From Cordylochernes scorpioides (Eukaryota > Arthropoda > Arachnida > Pseudoscorpiones > Chernetidae), in contig CP092875.1 in the NCBI GenBank assembly GCA_030710605.1, positions 66,464,311 to 66,528,310 on the forward strand: a stretch of 64,000 nucleotides of DNA, given 5' to 3'. Under the pieces are notes generated by a model, which was not told where the DNA came from, did no database searches, and worked only from the letters and a program-made list of their open reading frames with translations. Shown here one piece after another: positions 31,863 through 42,239 of the stretch. The position numbers and the translations under genes are program-made. The stretch's first letter is position 1; every line of letters starts with the position of its first letter.

Positions 31863-32353
31863 AGTTGAAAGAAAGTTCCTTGAATAGATAAAAAGCGAGC
31901 CAAGAGCAAAGATGGAGATAGGAGATTTCTTACTGTTTTACATCGTCGATGAGTTGGTGACAACCGGCGACAAGGGGTGACGCTGACCGGGACTGACTAG
32001 AGCTGAAAATGGCTGTTGCTACGTGGGGTCCTATTTAAACAACTTTTTTGGACTAGGAAGTGGACCAGGAAGTATTGCCTTTCTGCACGTGTCCGCAACT
32101 CGACTCTGGCAGCGGTCTGGGCTTCCATCTATCTTTAGAAGTTACTTTGTAAATCTCTCTCTGGCTCTTAACTCAGTTTTTAATCTATTATATATTTTTA
32201 TTTATTCATCCTCAGTACATTACATCTGGAGATACAAGGACACACGTCAATTATGCGTATAATTAGTTGTAGTTTATAATTAGTTCTATATACAACATGA
32301 CAATCTTGTTATAAAGATTATAATATATAGGGTTGTTGGTTTAAATTATCATA
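31543..32353 (-). repeat. 5' LTR of the autonomous element
   Basis: Second copy of the 811-bp LTR, ending in a TA dinucleotide run. It carries promoter and leader sequence in element sense. Confidence 0.92.
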
Positions 32354-33285
32354 TATATATATATATATATATATATTAGATAATTTTAGAATACACGCAC
32401 TACTCTCTTTAAATAATAATAACTTGGTATTTTGAAAAAAGAGACAAAAGGATGTTGAGTGAAGCGGGTCTTGTATTGGTGGAAAAGATGCAAAGCTTCG
32501 CGCACGACGCTCTTCTACTGGGTGCTAGAGTAATTAACGTATTTACAAGGTACTACCATCTATAAATGGTTCTCTTTTTAAATTTTTACCGAAGACCCGC
32601 CACGGAGAGGTCACCACTACCATCTTTACCAGCCATCGCACTTTGGCATCCCAAAAAAAGCCCCAACCTAACCTCAGTGTTCAGAAGATTATCAGACAGT
32701 TAATCACATATTCTTCAGCTATCCTTCTTTTATGAGACAGGATTCAAACAGATATTCTGCTTGGATTGACCCATCTCAATCCTACATCTATGGCCAGCCT
32801 CCCAGATTCGATCTCAGCATAGAACTTCCTGGTCAACTGGTCCTGCTTGGATTGACTCACCTCAACCCTACATCTATGGCCAGACCCCCAGAATCGACCT
32901 CAGCATGAAGTTCTTGGTCAACTGATTCAGCTCAGCAACCTCCTCAGGACGTGATTAAAAGTGTTTAGTACTAGTCTATACCAGTGAGCTGGACACTCCG
33001 GGTAGTTGGCATTTTGCGCTTTAGGAACCTGGGTTATAAATACTCGTATCTCTTTCTATAAATGGGCATTTCGGAGAGCCATCTGGACCATGTGGTCGAC
33101 TCAGCCGTCTGATCTTACTAGCCAACTTTCTCTTCCCTCTCCTCATACTACACCATACAGTTTATTTAAATATCCGTATAAGATATATTTTCTCTACATG
33201 GGGTAATATTATATGACATATATATAGATTCGCCCAACAACTTACTGTTTCTATATTACATCATTTGAAACTTGGAATCAATATT
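32354..33285. other. Spacer with an 85-bp direct duplication
   Basis: CTGCTTGGATTGACCCATCT starts at 32758 and recurs as CTGCTTGGATTGACTCACCT at 32843, followed in both by CTACATCTATGGCCAG and a CTCAGCAT block. The rest is mixed sequence without a supported gene. Confidence 0.6.
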
Positions 33286-34931
33286 AAAAAAAAGGGCCAT
33301 ACATTGAAGCCCTGACGCCGCCACCGGGTTTCCATGTGTCGCATGCCAAGATCCAAATGTTCCAGCCATAGTATTTCCATCAGATTTCACAGCGATCTTT
33401 GGCAAGGGACAGATGTGGAAGATCTGGAACTACAATTAGGTACGTATAAAGGTTATCCACGTGTAAGATTTTGTAGCCCTGGCGTCGCTATTTGGGTCTT
33501 GAAGTCTATGCCAGGTGCCAGATGTTGCAGCCCAAGCGTCTCTTTCACGTTTAACTACGGCATATGACAAGAGCAAGATTTCGATAACCCTGGCGCTGCC
33601 CGCATGCTACGATACGTTCTTTTTAAATGGCTAGATGTTGCAAGTTTCATGCTTCCATCATGAATCTATGCAGCCATGCCACGTAGGGGCAAGATTTTGC
33701 AGCCCAAGCGCGTCCATAAGGTATCAAGATGTAGCGGCTCTGGGGCGCCACCATAATATTTCCATGCAGCTTTTCCCAAGGATCAGATCTTGAAACTCTT
33801 GCATCTCCATTAGCTTTTCATACAGACTATGTATAGATCTAGATTTTGAAGACCTCACGCCAATATTCATTCATTTCAAGCAGATATTCTTCATATTTTC
33901 CGGTCGTATTTTCTAATAAAAATCCAATATATTAATGTAAATTTATAAGGTTCTCTCTCTCCATCTCACAAATTTTAAAATTTGACTTATTACAATTAGA
34001 AATTTTTATTTCGAGCAATAAATATCAATAGTACGATTTGATTAATTTCAATTTAGAATAAAGGTTTTGAATTTGATTCAATAGGTCATAACTTGAAGTG
34101 TTTACGATGAGAAACTATGGATTTCTTATGACACAATAAGATCTTGGTTTTCAGCGCAGTTTCAACATATTACATGGCGATTTAAAATAGCACCATCTTA
34201 TTTTTTTAAAGGAAATTTGCCATCGTGGAACTTATTACAGAGCTTCATTTGATAATCAAATCACTAGAGGAATTGTTCTCCGACTGAGCTCTTTTTCCAG
34301 ATGGTTTCAATTATTTATAAAATGGTACAACATTTGAACAATTTTTCACACCATAATAAAGAACATTTCAATAATATAATAGTATTCATTATATTGGTAA
34401 CCATAAGTTGACATAATTCTGAGCTTCACATAAGAGAAGAGATTGATCTTTGTTTTAATTCAACTTGTATCGGGTGGTATCCATTGTTTCTTTGATGGCG
34501 TAATTTGTACAGTTCTTCTTAATACAGGAACATTTGATATTTGAGGTTTTTATATCGGTAGCCATAGCTCCAGAAGACTTGTCAGCATATTGTTCTTCTT
34601 ATCATCTGATATCTGAATGTCTTATTTGTTTGTTTATAGATTGCGTTATTATTACCAATTTCCTTTGATCTTCTTATCGTCTGATATTATATGGTAATAT
34701 TTGTTTTTAGGATGGAACGTAACTCTCCTGTCACTTTCTTCCAACGACAATATCCACATGAGTTCCAATAGTTTGACACGTTCGCTGGTAGATGTGACAT
34801 TTTTGACAAACATTAAAATTTAGCATGATTCATTACCGAACGAATAAAGATCAAATATAGATTGAATTAATGATATCAAAATGACCAACTAGATTCCATC
34901 AATTATTGTTACTATGGAAAAAAAGTAAAGG

Positions 34932-35238
34932 GGGGTCGGTGGAAGGATGGTCTAAACCATTGGTTTTCGACCGCTATGACCCGGGTTCGATTCCCGCATT
35001 GGGCACTTTTTTATGATTAAAAAAATGCTCCAATGGCCCCCGATTCTTGCAAAAGTCCAACCACACCAGCGAGTGCAAGTAACCAAACGGGGCTCTGGCA
35101 CATTTGTAAGTGCAAAGTCGAACTGCTTTTCACATGTGTAGACATGTGGTGCACTTACAGTAAAAGCAGTCGCCTACTTCTACCCACCATGGTTACAATG
35201 GTCTGTACTACGTGTACTAGGTATAAGCAAAAAAAAAT
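34932..35238 (+). repeat. tRNA-headed SINE, copy 1
   Basis: The head has a pol III B box (GGGTTCGATTCC) and an A-box-like GTGGAAGGATGG. The body has GCACATTTGTAAGTGCAAAG and ACTGCTTTTCACATGTGTAG. The tail is AAGCAAAAAAAAA. The flanks ATGGA(A)nGTAAA and ATGGAGTAAA suggest a target duplication. The empty site is seen in copies B and C of the host repeat. Same family, inverted, at 42971-43277. Confidence 0.8.
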
Positions 35239-35543
35239 GGAGTAAATATATGATGAAATTTCCAAATTTATTTCGTAACATGATAATATAACGACTGATT
35301 ATTTAGAACACTTATAATTGAGAAGTTAAACACTTGATTTATAGTATTTGTATTATTTTGAATTCAATTTCTCACCTTCGTGACACGCCGCGTAGCACTA
35401 TTCTTCTTGTGCTGTGGAACCGCTTGAAAACAATTTTTGAACAAAAAATGTTTATATATATAACGAATATTTTTCAAAATAAAATTTTAAAATTGACTTT
35501 AAAAATAGTTGAACTACCTTGATCTTTTTTAAACCTATATATA

Positions 35544-36012
35544 GTCAGGAAGACAGAGTTTCCTGGTACTTCCTCTTAACTTAGACTGGACGGACTGATC
35601 GGGGAAAACAGTGGCGCAACGAAAAAGAAGGAAAGATCTCAGTTCTCCCCTCTTGCTCTAACGGCTGGGTCGATTTGGCTCATGTAACTCTTATTTTATA
35701 TTTGAAATCTCTCATATAAATGATAAGGCACAATTTGGATTATAGATTAAAAACACAAGGTAATAAGACCAAATCCAAATAAATAGTGTGTGACGTGTTT
35801 CGGTAACAACGTTGTTATCATCTTCAGACAAAAGTATTATATAAAAGCATTCAGTACTTTTGTCTGAAGATGGTAAAAACGCTGCTACCGTAACGTCACA
35901 CACTATTTATTTGGATTTGGTTTTATTTTTTTGTGTTTTTTTTTTATAATCTTTCATATAACTAACTAAAAAAAATATTTAAAGTAATTCAGAAACCTAT
36001 TTTATTATTTTT
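35544..36012 (+). repeat. Dispersed repeat also found at 55428-55682
   Basis: Both start GTCAGNAAGACAGAGTTTCC or close to it, then TGGTACTTCCTCTTAACTT. Both end ATATTTAAAGTAATT...TTTTTCATC.CAACAA. It interrupts copy A of the long repeat between ACTACCTTGAT and CATCAGTATTTT. A foldback is nested inside. Confidence 0.7.
35745..35942. repeat. Foldback palindrome, about 90-bp arms
   Basis: AAGACCAAATCCAAATAAAT, AGTGTGTGACGTGTTTCGGT and ATCATCTTCAGACAAAAGTA mirror TACTTTTGTCTGAAGATGGT, GTAACGTCACACACT and ATTTATTTGGATTTGG. It contains a CTGAAGATG...CCGAAACACGTC block that resembles a decayed hammerhead. Confidence 0.85.
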
Positions 36013-36570
36013 CATCCCAACAATAGCATCAGTATTTTAAAGCACCGTAACTTAGAGATAAAATGGTATATTGAAAAAATCAATTTTCGTGATGTTATTA
36101 CTAAGGTTGTCCTATACTCATAAACTTCTCAATTTTTCGACGAGCTTCGATAAAAATATTTTGTCCTCGAGATGATAAAATAAAACATTCTGACCGAAGT
36201 GTCTTAAATAAAGGAATACAGGCTTATCAACGGCTATCTTTACTATATCATAATTTAAAACCCAATTTGATTCTGTTATTTGCATTCTTTCTTAATGTAA
36301 CAATTATAATGGCCAGAAGTCTATAGATTGGCCTTTGTTTAATTATAACAAAAATGTAAAATTTATGTTTAATCGCATCATATATATTGTAACAAAGTAT
36401 TTATTATTTTTATTAGCAGAGTATTATTTTTAAATTTATATTTTGCTATATTTTTTACACTTCCCTTTTTTGCTTATCTTTTGTTTATCATACATAGTTT
36501 GTTCTTGCCTGAAAAAAATTGTTGTCTCATCCAGAAGTTGGTCTTCCCTAATTTACCACGTGACAATATA

Positions 36571-37890
36571 CGAGGGCCATTCAATAAATAAGTTTCCCTA
36601 TTTTTTTTTCTGCGAACGAAATGTTGTAAAATATAGTTAATAGTGTAAGAAATGGTCACTAGGATGCGTTGGAAACGCGTGACCTTCAAAATCACGCTAC
36701 TCGTACGCGCAAGTCCGTAGCGCTTCAGTTTCCATGGAGCAACCACTGGTGAACGTGTTTACTTGCGAACTCCGTTCTGTAATTCGTTTTTTTTTTCACG
36801 GCGAAAAATGAAACTGCGGTCAATGATGCTCGTATGAGCATCCAAATGGTTTGCCGATGGCGTTCATGGTTCTTGGAAGGACGGCAAAACGTGCATGATG
36901 ACGAGCGAAGCGGCAGGCCCGTTACTGCTACGGACAATGCAGCCGTTGCTGCTGTTCGGAATGTGGTGGAAGCAGATCGCCGCGTCACCATTGACGAAAT
37001 AATGATTCGACTGCCTCCTGGAATCGAAATTGGACGCTCTTCGATTGGAACAATCATGTCAGACGTTTTGAATTTTCGCAAAGTCTGCGCAAGATGGGTC
37101 CCGCGTTTGCTCTCGGAAAATCACAAGCAACAACGGATGGAGGCAGCCAGAGCTTTCCTGGAAATGCATCGAAGAGATGGAGATCAACTGTTTTCCCGTA
37201 TTGTCACTGGAGATGAAAGCTGGGTGCATCATTCAACTCCAGAAACAAAACGACAAAGCATGGTGTGGAAGAAGCCTGAGGAAAGTGCACCAAAAAAGGC
37301 GAAGGTCACAATCTCTGCAGGCAAAGTTATGGCTATCGTTTTTTGGGAATGTAAGGGTGTTTTATTGTTTGACCACCTGCCCCCAAACACTACGGTTAAC
37401 GCTGCGAGGTACTGCGAAGTCATCACTAAACTCAGAGCTGCAATAAAACGGAAACGTCCTGGACTTTTGTCTCGGAAAGTGTTACTCGTCCATGACAATG
37501 CTCGCCCTCACGCAGCTCGAACGACCCAAACGTTGCTGGAAAACTTCAAATGGGAAATTTTCACACATCCACCTTATTCTCCGGAACTAGCCCCAAGCGA
37601 CTTCCATTTTTTTCCAGCATTCAAGTTGCACCTTGGAGGCGGGCACTTTGCGAATGATGACGAAGTGCAGGCGTAGGCGAACCATAGGCTACGAAGACAG
37701 GACACGGCTTGGTACAACAGTATTATTAAAAAATTGCTACAATGGTACCAAAAATGTTTGGACAGAAATGGCGATTATGTAAAGAGGTAGTCTATGAGTT
37801 GTATAATGAAAATAAAATAACTGTATAATTGTAAATAATGTTGTTTATTTGTTTAAAAAATAGGGAAACTTATTTATTGGATGGCCCTCG
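36571..37890 (+). mobile_element. mariner element, nearly complete (1320 bp)
   Basis: The 30-bp terminal inverted repeats start CGAGGGCCATTCAATAAATA (left) and CGAGGGCCATCCAATAAATA (right, reversed), each followed by AGTTTCCCTA. TA target duplications flank it. It sits inside copy A of the long repeat, and the uninterrupted site is seen in copy B. Confidence 0.95.
36740..37800 (+). pseudogene. mariner transposase with two small lesions
   Basis: The main open frame is 36834-37676. Upstream, CELRSVIRFFF (mariner HTH) is in another frame; the shift maps to the A run near 36804-36808. An in-frame TAG at 37674-37676 cuts off the last 40 or so residues, after which DTAWYNSIIKKLLQWYQKCL continues to the natural stop. 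Catalytic motifs are intact: GDESWVHH, LVHDNARPHAA and SPELAPSDFHFF, with 34 residues between the second and third Asp (DD34D). DNA cut-and-paste enzyme of the mariner family, probably inactive now. Confidence 0.9.
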
Positions 37891-38294
37891 TAATATAAAC
37901 ACAAAGAGGCATAGTTATTTTCTAAAAAATCAAAATATTTTGTAATTCTCAAAATCAGACATCTAGAAGATACATTATTATTTTGATTTTAATATTTACG
38001 TTTTTAGAGATTACATTTTATCAAACAGAACAACAATTTAATCAAACCAAATGCTATTCATGACCAAACAAATTGATCAAAATTCGTAACCAAGAGTTTT
38101 AAAAATAAGAAAGAAGGGTAATAAATCAAAAGAATGTCACTTGGGACTTTGCATTTTATTAAGAACAAGATATATTTAGGCTTATTACATTTTAGTATTT
38201 TATCTGTTGATCTGTGTGGTTTGTGTATATATATTGAAATATCTTGGGCAAACATTTATTTAATATTTTCAACTTAATCAATTGTGGGCTCTGT

Positions 38295-38960
38295 GTTTAA
38301 AGATATAGAATTTAAAGCTTTACTTTTTACCACCATCTCTAGTCATCAATTAGACTAATTTACGATATTTATTCTATTTAGAAAATATTTTTTTTTTACC
38401 ATTTTAACGTTTAAAATTTCAATTTTTCTTCAAATAAAAGACACTTCGGCCAGTAAATCTTTTTATTGTCTCGACGAGTCGACAAAAATCTTTTGTCTTC
38501 GTCAGGAGCAAACAAAAATTGAAACATTTGGCAAAGCGTTAAAAATTATTCTAAGGCTGCAAGGGCGTTCTCACGCGGTATTTCAAATTTTGTACAACAT
38601 CTAATGCACGAGTCAAAAACAAATATTTAACTCACAAAATACTATGATCTTTTAAATAAATTATATAAATATATGTATATATATAATGAGAAATTTCATT
38701 TTATTATCAAAAAAGGATTCTTTAAGTGTGATATCATCAATGATCAAAATATAAAAAACATATTCATTATATACGTCTTAATTAGTTGATATGTACTTGT
38801 GTATGTATATATGTATTTGTGTACATTGGTAAGTATCTAGTTTATTCGAACGCTGATTGGTTATCTACTATCACGTGACCTCAATCAGCCAATTAGCGTT
38901 ATGTTTATTAGCCAATCAGCGTGCAGTTTTTTAGTTCAGTAGTTGTATTGGTCAACAAAG
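38295..38960. other. AT-rich spacer with CCAAT/CACGTG cluster
   Basis: Mostly A/T. At 38855-38960 there are GATTGGTTATC, CACGTGACC, CAGCCAATTAGCG, GCCAATCAGCG and TATTGGTC, a dense CCAAT-box cluster like that of LTR promoters. No transcription unit is seen except the hammerhead repeat to the right. Confidence 0.4.
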
Positions 38961-38964
38961 TTCT

Positions 38965-39200
38965 CTATTATGAAAAAAGGCATCTCCTTATCGTGCAACT
39001 GAAAGTTGCTGATGGCTTGCGCTATCTATCGGAATAAATATCAACTATTCTCGTTGATTTTTAATTATTCCAGAATTGGCCAAATACCCATTCTTGATTA
39101 ATCGAGAAAAGCTAACCACGGACGCGTTTCGGGCTGTTGGCCCTCATCAGCGTGGTGCAAGCTGTGCCTCAACGACCGAAAGTTCTCTATGTTAAATATA
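38965..39200 (-). mobile_element. Hammerhead-bearing short retroelement (retrozyme-like unit)
   Basis: The unit holds GGCATCTCCTTATCGTGCAA, GGAATAAATATCAAC, GAATTGGCCAAATACCCATT and TCTTGATTAATCGAGAAAAG, followed by the ribozyme. The same order occurs at 46918-47160 and, reversed, at 6425-6610. In animals, small HHR-bearing elements of this size and Penelope-like elements are the known carriers of such minimal ribozymes; the link is inference. Confidence 0.55.
39115..39156 (-). ncRNA. Hammerhead ribozyme, complete consensus core
   Basis: Minus strand, in order: ACCACG (stem I), CTGATGA, GGGC-CAACA-GCCC (4-bp stem II with loop), GAAA, CGCGTC, CGTGGT (stem I, 6 perfect pairs). The A-C / G-T pairs within ACGCGT form a 2-bp stem III with a 2-nt loop. 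That palindrome would also allow a more stable dimer. The predicted cut follows the C of GTC. All invariant core bases are present. Stem I can extend beyond a small internal loop (GCT/AGC). Confidence 0.85.
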
Positions 39201-40164
39201 TGGTCGCGTGGGTTAATTTCACGGAATTTTTATATTTTATTTTGGAATAATATTAAACATTTAAAATTTATTTTGTTATTCTGTTTTAGAAATATCGAAT
39301 AAAATTCATGTTCCGAAGCATATATATTAATTATTTTGATATTAGTTTATTTATCATGGTATCATATGTGTTTAACCTTGGCTGGAGGCGATGTTCAATT
39401 TACAAATACCAATCCTTATGCCTCCGCCACCTTTTGAGGACTGTAATTGATTTGAGTTGAGGCGATCACTCGTTCACTCCCAAAGGGAGATCTATTCTAT
39501 AAAGAATTCCCACACACGGGCGTAGTTCACAAACACACTGATTTTTATTTAACAAAGCTATCCATTTTTACATACTTGGCACGTGGTAAAAAAATAAAAA
39601 AATATTTTACAATAAAGAAAATTATGCAAAACAGTAGTATTTGACTATCATGCAAAACAGGTAGAATTTAACTATCAATCTGAACAATATGGATCTGACA
39701 GTGTATCTCCTTTTTCAGTAATGGTGAATTTTAGCGGCGTGGGAATATTTATATTTTAGGTTTGATTATTCTTGAACTTCCCGTCACATGTGTGGCTGAT
39801 ATATAGAAACGCTTTCATTGTTGGTATTCTAAAAAGAATCACCAACATTTTCCATCGTATTATGAATTGCTATTGTTAATATTGAAGAAGGGAAAATCTT
39901 AATATAAAACCTCTCACTGTGAGGATATGTAGAACAGTAAAACGCCTCTTTAACGACCATGTCAGGTGTTAGCGACTACTGTTCATGTCCTCAGTGCTTT
40001 AAGACTGTTTCGAATATCGATCTCAAATCTGAGAAGTGACCATTTACATTGCTCTCCAATACTGAAATTTCTTTTATTGAATAGTTATAAATATATATAT
40101 ATATAGGGAACATACTTTTAATCATTTTATATCCGTATTATAATAATTAATAATACAATATAAT

Positions 40165-40500
40165 GCGGCTTATGATTGTAGAACGACATATGACAATTAT
40201 CCCGAAATGTTTCTTTTGAACGAAAAATCAAATTTTATTTAAAGAAGAAATAATGATTATTTCTAACCAGGGTAGCCTAGTGGACATGACATCTGCCCGG
40301 TAAGCGGAACACTGTGGGTTCGATTCCCATCCCTGGCAACTTTATTTTTCCATTTATTACTACTCTTAACAAATTCATCCTTTCATACTTCATCCCTATG
40401 GTTGGAAATAATCGTTATTTCTCCTTAAAATAAATTTCGATTTTTCGTTCAAAAGAAACATTTACGGTATAATTGTCATATGTCGTTCTATAATAATTAA
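40165..40500. mobile_element. Foldback element with tRNA-like core
   Basis: Left arm: GTAGAACGACATATGACAAT, AAATGTTTCTTTTGAACGAA, AAATAATGATTATTTCTAACC. The right arm is its reverse complement (GGTTGGAAATAATCG..., TTCGTTCAAAAGAAACATTT, ATTGTCATATGTCGTTCTA). The arms are about 95 bp and the centre about 155 bp. Another copy without the tRNA-like part is at 7640-7800. Confidence 0.8.
40266..40338 (+). tRNA. tRNA-like sequence, anticodon GGT (Thr-type), possibly pseudo
   Basis: CCAGGG at 40267 pairs with CCCTGG at 40331-40336. The A box TAGCCTAGTGG and B box GGTTCGATTCC are good. Anticodon stem TCTGC/GCGGA has loop CCGGTAA, so position 33 is C where T is nearly universal. The D stem is weak. 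It may be a tRNA-derived pol III promoter captured by the foldback element rather than a working tRNA. Confidence 0.45.
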
Positions 40501-40514
40501 CCTTGCTTTATATA

Positions 40515-41456
40515 CGAGGGTGAGTAGAAAAGTAAGGTCGCCTATTTTTTTTTCATAGAAAAACACATTTAATCACAACTTTTTATACATCATTGTAAAG
40601 GTTGGAGACTTTGCTATATTTCTACATAGTCGCCTTGATGCTCAATCACTTTTTTCATCCTGTCAACCAACTTTGTAATTCCGGTGTTGTACCACTCTCC
40701 CGCCGCCTCTTTGAGCCACTTGTCGACCCACCTGGCGGACATCTTTCTGTAGCCGAGGGTCTCAGACAAAATCTTGTGCACGGAGAAGTGGCTGCAATCT
40801 TCACTCAGGCCATCCTCGATCTCTTCAAGGGTTATCCGCCGGTTTACGGTTGATTCCGGCAAACTCGGCCGCCCAGACCGCTGTTCATCGTGGACGTTTA
40901 TCCGCCCCTCGTTAAACTCCCGGCACCATTTCCGCACATTTTTGATGTCCATGCACTTCTCACCATACACTTCCACTAACTGACGGTGAATTTCGACCGG
41001 AGAATTATTTTTCGCATTTAAAAAGCGTATAACTGAGCGCAACTCGCACTTGGCGGGAGAGCTAAGGGGAAGCTCCATCGCGAACGGCTGCCAGACAGCG
41101 ACTGAGCGTCCCAAGATCACCGGGAAGGTTCTAGACGGTAGAGGGGGAACCAAGGAAGGCAGCGGTGTTGTCGGATTTCACCTAGCAACGCGCGTTCGGA
41201 AATTATCTAGTAGAAGACCTTAGTGTCCGCCAGGTGGGTCGACAAGTGGCTCAAAGAGGCGGCGGGAGAGTGGTACACCACGGGAATTACAAAGTTGGTT
41301 GACAGGATGAAAAAGGTGATTGAGCATCAAGGCGACTATGTAGAAAAATAGCAAAGTGTCCAACCTTTCCAATGATGTATAAAAAGTTGTGATTAAATGT
41401 GTTTTTCTATGAAAAAAATAAATAAATAGGCGACCTTACTTTTCTACTCACCCTCG
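40515..41456 (-). mobile_element. mariner deletion derivative with long inverted ends
   Basis: Ends CGAGGGTGAGTAGAAAAGTA, AGGTCGCCTA; TA duplications on both sides. The first 230 bp or so (40515-40746) are repeated inverted at 41225-41456, including transposase C-terminal coding text (GTGGGTCGACAAGTGGCTCA, AAGAGGCGGCGGGAGAGTGG). The 3' end has thus replaced the original 5' end, giving a foldback structure. Confidence 0.85.
40614..41153 (-). CDS. In-frame fusion: mariner DNA-binding domain plus C-terminal tail
   Basis: 179 codons. After an upstream stretch the true start is probably MELPLSSPAKCELRSVIRFL (ATG about 41078). The HTH pair is complete (EIHRQLVEVYGEKCMDIKNV, then RKWCREFNEG, then HDEQRSGRPS). 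At RKMSARWV it jumps to DKWLKEAAGEWYNTGITKLV and DRMKKVIEHQGDYV, the normal transposase end. The whole DD34D catalytic region is missing, yet the frame is kept. Such a product could bind mariner ends without cutting. That is inference. Confidence 0.7.
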   Translation of the reverse strand: MVPPLPSRTFPVILGRSVAVWQPFAMELPLSSPAKCELRSVIRFLNAKNNSPVEIHRQLVEVYGEKCMDIKNVRKWCREFNEGRINVHDEQRSGRPSLPESTVNRRITLEEIEDGLSEDCSHFSVHKILSETLGYRKMSARWVDKWLKEAAGEWYNTGITKLVDRMKKVIEHQGDYVEI

Positions 41457-41889
41457 TATACACGTGGTCAAATGATAATAGTTTATATATACACTCATGT
41501 AGAAAACTTAAGGAAGTTCTACTTTTTACATGTATATCGGGATTCAGCAAACAATAACTCTGAAAGATATTACAGTGACCTTTATTGAAAACACACGAGA
41601 TAACCAAGTGTGAACAAAATTGTCTCTGTCTCCTTAAATAAAAAAATAAATAAAACAGACGACTGGCTAAATAAAAGGCTTTCCACTTCCTTAAGTTTGT
41701 CCATGAGTGTATTTATGTTGTATATGGTTAATTTTAGAATTGGCAGTTGAGACTTTAACGGCTTAAAATATCCAGATCGCTAACCCTAATCTTACCAACT
41801 TGATACAAAAGACTATTTTAAACTACAGAATATACAAAGGGCCGGTCAATAACACTAATGCACAACGACATATAGAAATATTAAAAATA

Positions 41890-42115
41890 TAAAAGCCATA
41901 ACCCGACCAGGATGTGATTTTCAGATGGCAGAGCGCCATCTGGTGGAAAAGAAATCAACTAAACATTGATTTAGCCTGTTCCCTGATATTTGACCAACCC
42001 AATTTCTTGATAAATCAATGTTTAATTGATTTCTGTTCCACCAGATGGCGCTCTGCCATCTGAAAAGCACATGTGCTTCTGGTCAGGATATGCCTTTTCT
42101 ATTTTTAATATCAAC
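41890..42115. repeat. Foldback copy of the short interspersed family
   Basis: Left and right halves are mirror images: CAGATGGCAGAGCGCCATCT, GGTGGAA, AATCAACTAAACATTGATTT, then GCCTGTTCCCTGATATTTG, then AAATCAATGTTTAATTGATT, TTCCACCAGATGGCGCTCTG. GACCAGGAT and ATCCTGACC form the outer ends. It lacks the ribozyme part. Confidence 0.8.
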
Positions 42116-42239
42116 ACCTGACCTTTTTATTTTTTCTATTATTTTTTTACATATAGAAATATATATATAAATAATTTATCATCAGGGAAATGATGTTTTA
42201 TTTTTTAATAAACATTATTATTTTTATTTCTGCGAACAG

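Larger units (their letters stand above)
24398..32353 (-). mobile_element. Autonomous gypsy-type LTR retrotransposon (about 7956 bp)
   Basis: Direct repeats of about 811 bp offset 7145 bp enclose gag and a complete pol on the minus strand, without env. The target duplication is TATA, but the site is a TA run, so the outer edge is uncertain by 2 bp. By homology with the relatives, the LTR starts TATGATAATTT in element sense where they have TGTCATAATTT and TGTGATGATTT. The LTR copies give identical translated segments, so the insertion is young. Confidence 0.92.
33290..38290. repeat. Dispersed long repeat, copy A (with nested insertions)
   Basis: Homologous in order to 49330-53710 and 59490-61480. 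Shared blocks: degenerate CCAGATGTTGCAGCCC(A)AGCG words; GATTCAATAGGYCATAACTT; CATGGCGATTTAAAATAGCA; TTTTTATATCGGTAGCCATA; ATTTATTTCGTAACATGA; AACCCAATTTGATTCTG; ATGTCACTTGGG; and TTTTATCTGTTG. No coding capacity is visible. Copy A is interrupted by a SINE (34932), another repeat (35544) and a mariner (36571). Confidence 0.7.

Noticed and set aside
34932-35006. tRNA gene
   Set aside because: The acceptor stem does not close and a second diverged copy with the same long body exists, so it is the head of a SINE.
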